Positions 34,801 through 48,119 of a stretch of DNA of 64,000 nucleotides are shown piece after piece; position 1 is the first letter of the stretch; each line of letters begins with the position of its first letter. The DNA is taken from NCBI RefSeq assembly GCF_019279795.1, contig NC_056738.1:399734770-399798769 (forward strand), given 5' to 3'. The notes under the pieces are model-generated. The model did no database searches. It saw nothing but the letters and a program-made list of their open reading frames with translations, and was not told the DNA's origin. Position numbers and translations under genes: made by a program. Origin of the DNA: Protopterus annectens (lineage: Eukaryota > Chordata > Ceratodontiformes > Protopteridae).

Positions 34801-35949
34801 TGGCCTTAGGGCTAGCTGTTAATCTAGACTGTATGTGTAAATAGTGTTTGCTGTGTGTAATGTGCTCTACATTTGACACTTCAATAACGCAGGAGTACAC
34901 AGCTGTTTGGCCTTGTCTTGGCACATGCCCAGTACCATTCCCTTTCGTTGTATTTAGCAGTGCATTTGCACTCACATTGACCTCCTGTTCTCTCATTATG
35001 ACTTGACTGGATTGATATGTTCTTCTGTGTTCTTTTTTACCATCATTATTGCTTGTTTCACTGTTTAAGACTGCACCTATAAGATATGTTCATTTAGCAG
35101 TGATGCTGGTAGACAATCCTTTTATTTTAGTTCCCTTTTCCCTTTATTTAGTTTCATTATCCTTCCATTTTTCTTTTTGTTGTCATCTGTGTTTTTCAGC
35201 TTTATACTTTTCTAGACCGAATTGGTTGTCCTTTTTAAGTTTGGACATTTAACTTTCTGACTTCCTTTTTGTTTTTCCTCTTGTTTTAAATGTTCTCTGC
35301 TAGCCTGTTTTTGACTTGTATAGTTGAGTACTTAAACAGGTATTTTGATGTGTCCTTCAGCACAACTCATTTATGTTGCTGTGCTAGAGCATATCTGTGA
35401 CACTGCCATATTTGTTGCTGTTCTGCCTTGAAGTCCAGAACTAGGGCTTTTGAGTGACTGGAACTATAGTTGGTAGGGAACCTCTGTGTTAGAACAGTTT
35501 ATCCCTCAGTAGCTGCTTATTTCCCAAGCTGAGGTGTGTCAGTTTATTAGCATCCTTTTATTATTGGACTTTCTTAGGTGGATTCTCTTTCTATATACTT
35601 TGTTTGTGCCTCTGTGTACTGACAACAGGCATCGGCAATGTGAACCCACTAATTCCCCCTCTACTGGGGGAGCCAGTATGAGTAAGAGGTAAGGAGTGGG
35701 GTTATAATCCAGGTAGCCACTGAAGTATTTTGTGCCCTTGCTAGCATACTGAGAATGGGAAATTTTTTCAGGACCCTAATTCTGTTCATGGTCATTAGCA
35801 TGAGCACCTACATCACTTGGGTGCATCCCACACCTTCCACTTACTTGTGCATGTTTTTACCCACAAGTTAAAAGGGCTACCATCATCAACTTTTGGTCAC
35901 CAGGCCCACATCCCTGGTTCTGGACACTTTGGCATAGTGCAAGCCAGCA

Positions 35950-36122
35950 CTTTACACAGTGGTGCACAAATGACTGAAAATACGGTTCCCTCCCTGAGGG
36001 AGCTGCTCGTGCTTATTCTCTCCTGCCCAGCTGGCTGTTCTATCTCCAGTGCTGCCTAGTTAATTTTGGGTTGCGTAGGTCACAGTGCTTTATCCCTCTA
36101 TGCCACAATGCTGGACCTTTTC
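35950..36122 (-). mobile_element. Probable old tRNA-derived SINE
   Basis: On the minus strand, CAGCATTGTGGCATAGAGGG is A-box-like and CTGGAGATAGAACAGCCAGC is a weak B-box region. The spacing resembles the tRNA-like text at 26135. It is decayed, with no duplication found. Confidence 0.4.
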
Positions 36123-36497
36123 TCAGGTGGATTCTTCTGAAGTCAGCCCCTTGCATATCGTATAGAATGAGCATTTAATCTTTTTTTCTTCCTCAGGAGT
36201 TATTTTGTTCTAGTTTTGTGTTGTTGTTTTTTTCGTACTAAGCTTGAAAGCAAATGGTAACATGGGTTGCAGATTAATAAATATACATTCAGAGTATGTT
36301 TGTTTTCTGACGTATTGTAAGTGGTTTTAAATTATAAGTAAAATAATTATAAAAACAAAGAACAAAAGGGCTTTACAGTTATTCCATTTAGCGTCTTTTA
36401 ATTTGGAAGAAATGTAATGCAGTCTATTTGCCGGCAATGTTGGATGTGAAATTAATTTGGAGATGCAGACATGCATGGGCGTGAGCTCATGCACGTG

Positions 36498-36502
<5 letters not shown>

Positions 36503-36556
<54 letters not shown>

Positions 36557-36570
36557 GCACACACACACCT
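36503..36570. repeat. (CA)n microsatellite
   Basis: This is a CA dinucleotide run about 330 bp before TRMT112 exon 3. Confidence 0.95.
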
Positions 36571-36896
36571 GTACTTAAATGTCAAGAAAGGTAATGGTTT
36601 ACAGATTAGATGTTGTAGTTGCTAAGTTTCCAGCTTCAGAATTTGTCTATTTTTGGAGTTGTTAATCCCAGTGGCAGCACATTTATGGCTGCATGATAGG
36701 AGGAGGACCTATCCATTCCAGCTCCCGTTTCCATTGCAGGCAGAGAAAGAAATGGATTGTATACATCAGTATGTGTTAAAACCTTATGCATGTGAAAAAT
36801 ACTAGTTTAATAGTTCTAAACACATGCTGCTGTCATCCAGCAGAGTCCTCTCCATGATGTTTAAACCTTATTTGGTACTGTTTTCTTCCAATATAG

Positions 36897-36989
36897 ATAG
36901 GGCAGTTAAACGATCTCCCGAAAGAATTGTTACCAGACTATGAAAATAATGAAGAATTCCTACACAAGGTCCACCACGTGATGTTGGAG
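36897..36989 (+). CDS. TRMT112: TRMT112 coding exon 3
   Basis: This exon of 31 codons follows an acceptor ending ...CCAATATAG and is followed by a GTAATT donor. It encodes IGQLNDLPKELLPDY, then ENNEEFLHKVHHVMLE, matching the central TRMT112 segment (..Y..NEEFL...HH.LLE). A second AG four bases downstream is rejected because it would put a stop right after the join. The protein read so far is 90 residues. The family is about 125, so the last 35 or so residues (the ..EGTLQCPESGR..PISRGIPNMLL part carrying the C-terminal cysteine) must come from a further exon. I could not find it in the remaining 27 kb; it is probably beyond the window, though a short exon may have escaped reading by eye. Confidence 0.9.
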
Positions 36990-37979
36990 GTAATTTCTTT
37001 TTTTTTCGTAATTGTTGTAATGGAATAATGCTCTTAGATTGGCAACTAGTGCGAGACCCGGTAGGTGTTTTTTTTTTTCTGTGTATTTATTAACTTCTTA
37101 GCAGCATATTTGCTTCGGGCCAGCACGTTTCCCATTGTCAATGGAAATGAGATCAGGAATGGTAGTAAACAAAATATTTAGACACTATAAATTTTGCATG
37201 GCAAGAATTGCTGGTCAGCAGAGGAATAGGAATAAGATTGTAGCCATAAACAGAAAAACACCAAACTGTTGGCAATGTGCAGACTACTCCAAAACATATT
37301 TAAACCAACTCCCGTTTTTATCATGGATTCATTAAAACTTTCATCTTTGCTATACTGGACTTCATCAAATCCAATTTAAAACTTCCCAGTCAATCATTTT
37401 ATAGGACAACTTCTGTTCACAGATTACCACTATGTCATCTTTGAATGGGAACTTAACATTGTTGGTTCAACAATTTTCACAAGTGTTAACACAGATGCCA
37501 GGGTTTTAACAACTTACATTGCAAGTTGCTCCAAGTACACTACCTTCTATTACAGCTGCTAGCAATGGTTTTGCAAGGGGGGGAATAGGAAATTTACCGG
37601 GCCTGGCACCAATTTCCCATAAGGACAGAAGTAACTTATAAATGCCTGACCATCAACATCCTATTTCAATGCAGGGTGTCCTTATTCTTTTGGGAGATCT
37701 TGGCTAGGCTTTGAAGGACCCCTTGGGGCATTAGCTTAATAACAATGTATGAAAAGCTTTAAGGAGGCTTGTCTTTCAAAACAGCAGTCCTTCTGTCAAT
37801 AAATGGTTGGAAAATTTATATACATGTGATAAAACTACCCTTGAATCACATTAATGATGATGAAACTTTGGTAGAAAAGAATGATTATGTGGAGAAAAAG
37901 TTGTATAAATATTGATCTTTGCAGTTAGGTAGCTACTTTATTAGAAAGACTCAAGATACAACATGTCCCAAATATAGAG

Positions 37980-38028
37980 AGTCTGAAGAAGTCTCTGAGT
38001 GAGTTGTAAGGAGACAAAAGCGCTAACT
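37980..38028 (+). ncRNA. Hammerhead-like motif, left end of the old Penelope copy
   Basis: CTGAAGA (37983-37989) fits the CUGANGA core strand. Stem II is perfect over five pairs (GTCTC 37991-37995 with GAGAC 38011-38015). Then come AAAA in place of GAAA, GCGC (38020-38023), TA (38024-38025) and ACT pairing with AGT at 37980-37982 as stem I. One core base deviates from the consensus. A GTATAAATAT box lies about 80 bp upstream. Confidence 0.5.
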
Positions 38029-41000
38029 GGAGGCACTTTTGTAATAAAAGTTGTTATATCATACAGATACTGCATCTGTTATTTATATTTTCAAAGTTAT
38101 TTGTGTTGTATACTGCTTTTAGAGAGATGTTCCAGAATATCTTTGGAAATATCCTAATGGTATAAAATAAGACTTCTTGCTACACGCTGAGCTTGCCTCA
38201 CTTTTTCATAATATAGATGTGGAGTACATGAAAATTTAAAATTGGACATTGAAAAGAAGGATGAACTGGCTTCCCCTGGAGGTGTCTTCAGTAATCCATG
38301 CCATACAGGGGAAAGACAGTAGAGGTTGTGAAGTCCCTTTAGATTCGCCCCTTCCTGCTGGTCCAAGAGACTAACCAAAAGGAACAATCACTACAATAAA
38401 GGCAAGAGCAACCAGTGCAGTCACCAAAACAGTCTGAGGAGGGAACACATTATATGGAGAAACCATAAACTCCAAGAAGGACTACAGTTGTTACTAACTC
38501 ATGCTAACCAAATGGGTACCGTTTTCATTTCACAGATTCTTAAGTGTTAAAATTATCTACACTGGTGTTCCAATTGGACCTTTTATTTAACATGGTATTT
38601 GTGAAAGGCTTCACCTTTGGTCCAGTCTGGAAGTTTGGACTTGGCATCCACAGTAGTGGATCTTAAAATATTCATGAGGAATTTTAACTTGAGTTTGGCT
38701 TTCCCTTCATTTGTGAAACCAACAACTTTTTCAGGAGAAACAGCACTTTTAACACTCCGCCCCCATCTGTCATTCAGTTTCTTCAAGAAACTTTGCAAGA
38801 ATGACCTCCACAGAGGACTAACTGGCAAGAACAAATTTTTCAATGTCGCAGGTGCTAAAAATTTCTAAAACACCTCTCCAGTGATAAGAATTTGAGGCTA
38901 ATGAAACCAAATAAAGGATGGGGTTGGTCATAACTGAAAATTATGTGGGAAGAATGTTTTCCATATTAGTGGATACTAGTACCTATGATGTGGTACCAAG
39001 AATTAGATTTTTGTGACATAAAAGCAGTTTTCTTGGAACAGTTTTTGATTGGTGAAATTTGTGAAATTTGGCCCTGCTTTGTAGTAAGTGGAATATCCAG
39101 TTATACCAAGTATTTTTGGAATTCTTAAAATTCATTCAAATTGGCCAGTCCACCATTAATGCCCATAGTTTTGTCCAAGAACCTTTAAAACCAAGCCCTT
39201 AGCCAAATTTATTGATGGTGAGATAAAATGTGTTGTATGGAAATTCCAGACATATTTTGAGAGACTCCTGGAATTTTTTGGATCAGATGAGAAACATTAG
39301 GTGTGTAATTCTGAGTACCAACAGTCACTAGTAACCACAAATTCAGCAACCTTGAATCCTGGTATCCACACAAAACGTTCTTTATTGTAAAAAACTAGAC
39401 CAAAAACAAGAACAAAACATTAGGTGTGACAAGGATTGTTACGTGTGACTATAAATGTGAAAAACTTGTTTATGGTCATTCCTTACCACACTGTTTAGAA
39501 AGGTTTGAGGAAACCATTACTACATGTGATTTTTCATACCAGTTTATATGTAAAACGTACTTCTGAATATATGGTAATTGTGCTACTTGATAATTACTTG
39601 TATTTTGTTGAGTATTTCAAACAAAGGAAAGGTGTCACAATGGGAGCCATATGTGCCCCTGTTTATGCCAGCTGAGTACATTTTGTGGTGGGCAGTATTT
39701 TTATTAAAAATGAGGGTGTTGGAAAACATTGTGCTGCTAAATTTAGATTTTTGGATGACATCTTTATCATTTCCAAAGGGGCTATCCATAATTTGATGAT
39801 TTGTTCATTCTTTTGAACAGACTAGGCACTTCTTATTTTTTCAGAATTCAGTTATACCATCAAATCACAGGGCATTAACTGCTTGGTATATTGTTTCAAA
39901 AAAGATAGTGGTGGGGAAATTAACATTTATAGAAAGCCTACTTTAAGTAATGCTTTATTACATTATTCTAGTTGTCACCCTCGCCCCATCAAATACAAGG
40001 TCTTATGACAAGACAGTTTCTTAAACTCCCAAGATTGGTTTCAGATGATACTATTTTGAATAAAACTGACAACCCACTCTCTAAAACCTACTAATTAACA
40101 TCACAATGGTACATCAAGAGACATCTTTAGGCAAGTCCTTTCAGAACACATTTCTAGATACAGTCACATTATTAAGCACAGACTGAGAGCTTTATGGGAT
40201 AAAGATACTGGCATGGATCCGTCGGTGATAAACAGAAAGTTTGAAAAGTCTTATCACCCAACAATCTTTAAATTAGTAATCTGATTTTTGACATAATGCA
40301 AAAACATTGGGTGTTCTTTCTTAAACATTTAAATGTACCCACTCTAATAGTAGGAGAGGTACCACAAATCATTTTTAAAAGGAAATCTAATTTAAAAATA
40401 AAAAAAAAAATTCTAGAACATTAGTTTAATAAACATGATATTCAGGCAAGTACCTGCACTACAAAATACAGGCAATATAAACTGTGCCAATTTATTAATA
40501 TTCCTGGGAAGTAGAACATTATATAAAAATTTTAAACTTGGAGATGTTCAGGTAGATTTGATTGCAACACAGCTAGATTACTGTACCTGTCTTGCTGTGA
40601 CTCGTGCAATTGATAAGACTGAAAATTCTCTCTCAAAAAAATAAATAAATAAATATATAATTTGGCAAAATACCTACAAGAAAGGATGAAAAAGTGCCTT
40701 GGCACGACATTCTCTAATTTTTGCATTAGTTTCATGTTTTATTTTTAATTTTGGAAAAAGTAGATGCAGCTACAACTGGGGGTCACTGGAATACTTTTTT
40801 GGAATACAAACAGTTGCTGTAGCACTTGATTCCCAAGTGACGCTATGGTATTTGTTTTTAACAAAAGTGTTTCTTTTGTTTGTGCTTGTAAAACATAGGT
40901 CACTGAAAATATAACCATAAAATTAGTTTTTTAAAGTTGCCTTTAAAGATTTATATTCATTCAGTTGTAGTTATTGTTTTTATATATGATCATCTGTACT

Positions 41001-41101
41001 GATTGTTTGTTTTTAAATTTATTTACGTATGGACCTAAGAACACGTGACTGTCACATGGATTAGTCATAAACCTATAAAATGATTGTTTGAGCTGAGGTA
41101 C

Positions 41102-41151
41102 ATTGGTTCTGATGAAGTCTACTTTAGCAAGGACAAAAATGCTAAACCAAT
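41102..41151 (+). ncRNA. Hammerhead-like motif, right end of the old Penelope copy
   Basis: Stem I is a perfect 7-bp pairing (ATTGGTT 41102-41108 with AACCAAT 41145-41151). CTGATGA (41109-41115) is the exact core strand. GTCT and AGGAC form a four-pair stem II with a wobble. AAAA (41135-41138) replaces GAAA. A short segment and TA precede stem I. A CTATAAAAT box sits about 30 bp upstream. The layout is that of the minimal type I hammerheads known from Penelope-like elements; the core change makes activity doubtful. Confidence 0.55.
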
Positions 41152-41289
41152 ATTTTTTGTTTGTTTCATTAAATACTTTGTGATAGTCTGTGTATTGGTT
41201 TTAGAGTCCAGATTACCAACAGGTAGCCATTTTTCTGCTTGTGGTTACTACATTTCTTTTTATTGTATTATATTTCATTGAAATGTTAT

Positions 41290-44200
41290 AGTACAGAATG
41301 AGGGGGTGGCATTTCTTGACTCGCACTTGCCATTCACCAAAAATTCACTCTCCTGAATAGCATTCTCCCCATAACAATGTGAATGTTGGAATGCAAAATA
41401 TACCATTTAGGTCTCCCTCTATAATGTTCTCCTAACAGATAGACACCAGGATCACCATATCACAGACCACTTAGAAACACCAGAGCATCCTCATATACCT
41501 TCCATATACAGTATGTATTTGTTTAACAGTGTATTAACAATACTTCTGTTCACAACTTCACACATTGCAGCACAACACATCAGAATTTATCCTCTGCATG
41601 TAACCACTCTGAAACAAGCTGAGCCATATAGTCGTCGCATGTGGTATTTGGCATGCTAGTATTATACCTCTATAACTTATGTTTACTACTACTGTGTAAA
41701 TTGTAGTCTACCTGCCATTTTGATGAAGTGGGTGAGTTTTGGTAGGCCTGAGAATGTGGTGAATTTTGTTTCCACCATGCATTTTTAGGGGAACTCTGAA
41801 TTGATCTTTTATCCACAGTAAAATGTAATGCAATAGAAAACTGTTCTTCTGAAACTGACATGCAGCAGACCATTGTAATGGTTAAAGGTTTACAAATGTG
41901 TGCACTGTAGAGAATTCTCAACAGGCGAGATAATATGCAGAAAAAGATTCATGTTAATTAAAAATCAGCATATCCTCTTGGTTGAGATGGGACACTTGAG
42001 GCAAATATTTGTCTAGGTCACCTTGTCTTAGATGTTTACTTATTCAATATCCATGTTTTGAGATTTTTGTCACACAGGAAATGAGGGACTAGAATCGCAC
42101 TACCCACCTACAGTGTATGTGTTGTAGTGTGGTGTAGTACAATTGTAGAGCTCTGTGAATGCTGTAGTACAATAAAGATTGAATTGTTTTGCATAGGTAC
42201 ACTGTTCTTTTAAGTTGGGATGTGTTTTATTTTTTTTCCTTAGCTGAACAATTTTCTTAAGAACAGAGAACTTACTTAAAAAAACAGGTTTACATAATGA
42301 CATGGTTCAAAGCTTATATAAAATATTTGCTTTTATGGAGCGGGAATTTGAGGTCTAGATCAGTCTCATGAAGAGAGACAGCAAAGTGAACTAGAAGAAG
42401 ATACCAACAAGGAAGCTAGAGATTGAGATGTACTGAGAGGCTTAGAGAGAGAAGTTTATTCAAAGGGAATGTAACCCAGAAGTATGGAAATGTACTGAAG
42501 GTACTTGCTGTGAACTTAAGCCATAAGATTTTTTTTGTTGTTATTTGAGAAGAACCTGTACTTTTACATTTTCATGTAATTGCACTGCTTTTGTAAGACT
42601 GGCGTCTCTGCTGCCTTTCATTTTGTACATTAGTGGAGAATATAGGCATTTTTGATGCAGTGTCTCTTGTCAGAGTCTTAAGACAGTACCTTAGGCTGCC
42701 ATCAAAGAAAGGATCCACCCATTTGGGCATAATTTCACCAAATGAGAGGGTCATTTGGGATGTGCTGGTAGCCTTCCTCCTCCCCTTTGCCCTTGGCACC
42801 TGTGTGGGAATCAGTTTACTGGGATGGCAGCTGCAGAACAGTTACTGCAGACTGTCACTGCTGCAGTGTAACCATGGCAGTGACCATATGGATGGCTACA
42901 ATAAGGACAGATCTATCACTAACCAGGGATGGAAACTTCAGGGCATATTTTGCTGCCTCTGAACAGTATGCACAATAAGAGGGATGGGTCCACATTAACT
43001 GGGCCGGGATCTTTTCAGCTAGGCTGATCGAAGAACTACTGAAAGCCTTCATGGATATGGAGAGAACTAGACTATGGTCTGAAAGGCATTACTTGCTCAA
43101 GCTGTTACATCAGCTACACAAAGTCCTAAAATTTCATAGCTAAATATTTTTTATAACAAAATAGTAAGATCACAGTTGTATAACTTGAAAATTTTCATTT
43201 TTATGGTTAATTCCTGTGGCTCAGCACACTAAATTAAATTAGTAAATGCTAGCCATTGACCAGTTTCAGATTTTTCTCTGTATTGCTTTAAGAAACTGAA
43301 AGTTGTGTTGTGTTAGTAGAAAGATTATGGATGAAACTCTGTGTAGAACTGAACTGTCTAGACCTGTAGTAAAACCTGTGTAAATTAATTAGCTGTAGAC
43401 ATTTTTTTTTCCACTAAAACATGTTGCTTCGTTACATCCATTTCTAGAGATATTATCCTCTTGATCTGACCATGTTATAGAGTACCATGCCCTATTTTGG
43501 GATGTACTTCATGAGGCACATTTTATACTATTGCAGATGACACCATTACACCTGTGAAAGCCATGATCCATGAAAAAATGTACTAATGGTGTTATGCATA
43601 TGGATTGCACTAATGATGTTATGACTGAAACATAAGTTGCCTGCTAAAAGAATTGTGTCTGCATTCTGTTGCTGTATTGTGGTAAAGTTTTATAAGTGCA
43701 ACATTTTAATTGAAGCCAGAGAAGTGCAAGGACCGCTGTGATAAAGGCACAGTACATATGTAAAATAGAATCGATCTTTAGTAATAATGCATTTGAAGTT
43801 GCATGCATGAACCTCGATGCATGCCCAGTCCTACTGTAAACACTGTAGGAGTCCAAACACCATTCATACTTGTGTCATTGGTTCCCTGTTTGTAATCTGC
43901 ACTAATTCCTCCAGTGTTTTTCTTTGAGAAAACATATGACCAGGCCCAAAGTTGAGGAACTCCCAGTTGGATTCTTTCTCTCTCTCCAGCTTTTTCCACT
44001 GTCTGTCACTGCAAAACACTGGGCTGGTTGTACTGCATCTGAATCTGAAGTGCCCATCTCCCATTTTACTTTCTACTTTGCTGTATACCCATCTTTCTAA
44101 TGCTGTGCATATTTATTTATCAGTCATCCATATACAAGCATGGTGAAAGTTATTGAATGTAAAAGGATAAGGGTGGCTCACAGACTGGAGGTTTTAGTAA

Positions 44201-45050
44201 TAATTTTGCACATGTGACCATTACGAAGATAGTTTCTTCATTATTAATGATTAAGCTGCACTATAAAAAAGGGCTAGAGTATCCCAATGAGCCAAACAAA
44301 GTTTGTCCAGTGGTAGTCGGCGTTCTAGAGAAATGGGACAGAACACAACAGGCCTATAATACGTTATTGTGATAGATGAGTTGCAGTTTCATGTCAGGGT
44401 GCAAGAAATGAGGAGTGTTTTATATTAGTGGATAGAAGCTATTGAATCACTATGACTAGCCTTTTGAGAACCCCTCTGGGAAGGTACACGGGAATTAAAG
44501 ATTTGATTTAAGCAGGAGGCTTTTGGGACATTGGTGACCTCTCTGCTTCTATTTCTGGAAGAAATAATGTTATAAAGGGAGACCAGACTATGGTAACAAA
44601 GAAAGCTGACAACCGAGGGAGGTCCCATGTATGACAAAGATCTCAAGATTAGATACATATCTTGAGCTATATGAAGGCCATGGGCCTGCTATGTAAAATA
44701 GTAACATATGCAGTTTATTATTGCTCTTAAAGGGATTCTTCTTCCTGAAGAATTGACAGCCCCATTGGATTTGAGGGATAAAGCCCTGAATATGACCCAG
44801 GAGTCGCTTGTTCATTTAACAGCTTGTTTTTTTTTTTTTTCTGGGACTGACATTGGGGGGAAGAGCTGCATGAAGCAGCTTTGTGACTTGGGGGAAGACT
44901 GTGACAGCACATGCCCAGTATGCAGACCAAAGGCAAAAATCCCAAACTTTTCTGCAGTTGACTTACCATGAGTAAACTATAGAACGGGATTTCAACCAGT
45001 AATACATTCACTGAATGTCAATATAATGTCTTTAATTATAAAGAGCTGCT
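41290..45050 (+). other. TRMT112 intron 3, unclassified
   Basis: I found no host exon and no classifiable transposon. In particular, nothing resembling the expected last TRMT112 exon (an ..EGxLxCPESGR..PI.RGIPNMLL.. reading) was seen. Confidence 0.4.
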
Positions 45051-45052
45051 AC

Positions 45053-45053
<1 letters not shown>

Positions 45054-45110
<57 letters not shown>
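45054..45110. repeat. (TG)n microsatellite
   Basis: This is a pure TG run followed by TAATATATACATGCATGC. Confidence 0.97.
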
Positions 45111-45117
<7 letters not shown>

Positions 45118-47439
45118 CATGCATGCATTTATGCAATGACACTAGAAATTGGAAATTAAAGCAGTATATACACTGAGGCATGCTTCTGGTCTAAAATGCA
45201 CCAGATATTTAGGTGCTGTCAGTCCCTTTCTTTATAGGTATGTTATAAAGCAGGAAATCATTTCAGATGGATGTTAACATGCTCTGTGCGGACATGTAGA
45301 TAGAATCCATGAGTTTTGTTTTGTCGGTTATTTTTACATTCATGCCTTTTACTAGGCAGACAATTCAGTACATGATGTTAAAAAGCAATCCTGTCAGCAT
45401 AGATTTGCATTATTTTCTGTGAAACACTTCTTGCTCATATCAGCAGCATAAATTATTCTGTACAGTGTGTTCATGTACATTTTAAGGATGTCTAGTATTA
45501 GCCTCTCTCCTAACTGCAGTGTAGTCCTTTAGTTTAGTTTAGAAAATTCATACAAAATCCATTTAAATAGATACATATTACATGATCACCGAAAATAACA
45601 CATCCCTCAGTTTTATCTTATAATTTGAGGCAAATAGTCTTCTCTTGAACTTGTTTTTCCTTTGTTGTTATTGATATTTATTTACCCTTTTAACTTATTT
45701 AATACGTACCATTTCTGTCTTATGTATGTACAGATTGTAATCGCAGCTGCATAGACAACTGACATTTCATTTACATAAGTAATATGTACAATAGCATTAC
45801 ATTTGTGTAATAGATATGTGATGTCAAGGATATTTCCTGTTTGTATTTTTCATGCTTCTGAGACGTATGCCATATCTCATGCTCTATTGTTTGTTTGTTT
45901 TTTTTTTGCACTACTGTTTCGTTATTGTACTGTGTTGCATCTGCACAGTTACTGGATATTCATGATATGTGCTTTGTTTCTGAAATGCGTGTAACTGTAC
46001 ACTACGTGTAATGATGTCAAATTAATTTCTACTGTACACTTCTGTTTTGTCCTTTGGTACTACCCTTTTGTTAACATTCCTAGAACTTTCCTTCCTGGGT
46101 TTCTACTAAAATGAGCTACAGCCCTGCTGGACAGCTAGGTTTAAAAAAATGTAAAACGTCCAAGCATGTTTAATTGAGTTAGTTGTTGTTTTTTGTGCAT
46201 GTTTAAGTAGCCCAGCAGCATTCTGACAAGACACACTTGTTAAAAAAATGCAAGACATGATATTATATTCTAAACTCTTACTGCAAGTACACAAACATAA
46301 TGGTACCATGGTAATCTATAAATTGAGTTTAGTGTAGTTATCATGTATTCTTTACATCTAAACTATGTTGGAATGAAACGCTACTGCTGAATATGTTGGG
46401 AAGATTAGTTTATTGATTTACGTGTTTTGTTTTGTTTTTGTTTTTTTTTTCCTTCAACAAAAGGGGAGTATGTATTATTACATTTTCACTATAATTTGTT
46501 CAAGATGGAATAACTCAATGAAAGTGGTATTAGTAGTACTAGTACTGATAGGAAAAGTCAGTAGTGTTTTAAGTGATTGACAAAAGAATATTTAATATGT
46601 AACTTAAATGTGACCCATGTGAGTGCGTAAGAGAGCTCCAGGGAAGAGTAACTGCAAAAAAGAATGTTTCATAGTAGCGCTGACCATTTACAGAGGTGTG
46701 GTAATGAGCCCTTGCCGACAAATGTGAAATGAGCCAGATATTAGCATATAACTGAGAAAAAGCCTATTACATAGTATTGCTTGTACTGCTTAAAATGTAG
46801 TGCTAAAGCCACATTGTCCTGTGCTGTTTCCTTAGAAGCATAGCTCAGAAAATGTGTAGGCACCAGTGCAAACCTCGGTCAGTACCTGCACACTTCCACA
46901 TACTTGTATTGGGAGGGATAAATCACTGGCACCATTCCATCAATGCATGTGTCCCAGTGACATCAAGCACATCCCAATGAAACACAGTTGAAGTATATGA
47001 TAACAGAGTAGTATCTACAAGTCTTTAAAACAGAGTCCAACATGTATACCTGTGTATGTGTGAGAATATATGCATACAGGCATGTGTGTGTGTATATATA
47101 CATATGCGTGTTTGAGTACACATGCTCATATGTATCTTTTATATAAATATATAAATTACAAAATATTTGGCAGTACTGCTTATACAAAATCCATAGGTTA
47201 GCTGAAGCCGTCGGCAAGACAAATGCCTTCCTGATAAATTATTGAATAGAGTTTATTGTGTACCTATGTGCGTGTTCCTTATTTTGTATTGACTGATAAT
47301 TTGCATGATAAATAATCTTTTGTAACATTTCATCCATCAGGTGCCTGACAGTATACGGAGATACTTAAAGTAATGATTCAGATGAGCAGTTTGACTTGCA
47401 GAAGTTGGAACTTTAATATAAAGGAAAGACTGGCAGAAA
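45111..47439 (+). other. TRMT112 intron 3, unclassified
   Basis: This is AT-rich sequence with no recognised gene or named repeat. Confidence 0.4.
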
Positions 47440-47640
47440 ATGAGGGACAAAGACCTAAAAATAGGGACAGATTTTAAATATTGCCAGTATAACCTTAAAA
47501 AGTTAATAGAATAAAAAAAAAGTTTTGTGTTAACGTACATTTTCTGAAGGATGTGACCTCTAAAACTTTGACTGTCATTATTTATTGAATTCAGTCCTTA
47601 CAGATTTGCCAGAATACCACAAATTTTATTAGCACACACA
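47440..47640 (+). mobile_element. Interspersed repeat family 'Y', copy 3
   Basis: GGGACAAAGACCTAAAAATAG, AAATATTGCCAGTATAACC, GTTAACGTACATTTTCTGAA and GCCAGAATACCACAAATTTT align with the copies at 11855 and 19080. It is non-coding. Confidence 0.5.
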
Positions 47641-48119
47641 AATATGAGGCAAAAGTTTGGATATGAGTGCTATGGAAATAGAGTATTTTATTTTCTTCTT
47701 GGTGGGTCAAAGGCAAACATGGATGGAAGAGGAGCAGGTAATGAATGGGGTTATTTTAAAGTTTGTTCAACAGAAAACAAACCAGCAAGCTAAAAGGAAA
47801 TCTGCTTTTTAGCCGTCCATCAGTAAAATGGGTCAGGGCGAGAGACTACAAGTAAAACTATTTCCACTGTTTCAAAGAAATGCACTTGAAAAACAAAAAC
47901 CCACAGACTGACCAGAAAAATAATAAGATGATTAGCACCAGATGATGGAACTGACAAGGGTGAAGATCAACAGGAAGATGGACAATGAAGTGAACTTAAA
48001 AGTAGATGAAATACAAAATATTTGTTTTGTTATGTGACTGAGGCATGAGAAGCAGTGCAAGGAGGTTTGAATTTTAACTGTGTTAAAGTAGTGAAAACGC
48101 TGAAGTATCTTAATATAGG

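Larger units (their letters stand above)
37900..41280 (+). mobile_element. Old plus-strand Penelope-like element
   Basis: The plus strand at about 39060-40360 encodes decayed PLE reverse transcriptase: a PSIFGILKIH entry block with PLAKFIDGEI, motif B KGVTMGAICAPVYAS, motif C FRFLDDIFIIS, then INIYRKPTLSNALLHYSSCHP. The terminal-repeat-like stretches at about 37900-38100 and 41060-41180 both contain a TATA-like box, a hammerhead-like motif and an ATTAAA/ATAAAA phrase, in the same order as the terminal repeats of the element at 2972-8516. It is broken many times and much older than that element. It lies in TRMT112 intron 3. Confidence 0.7.

Noticed and set aside
42572-42962. Overlapping open frames on both strands
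   Set aside because: They are mutual shadows without family resemblance.
44708-44971. Possible last exon of TRMT112
   Set aside because: It does not contain the expected CPESGR or RGIPNMLL text or a suitable acceptor and frame.
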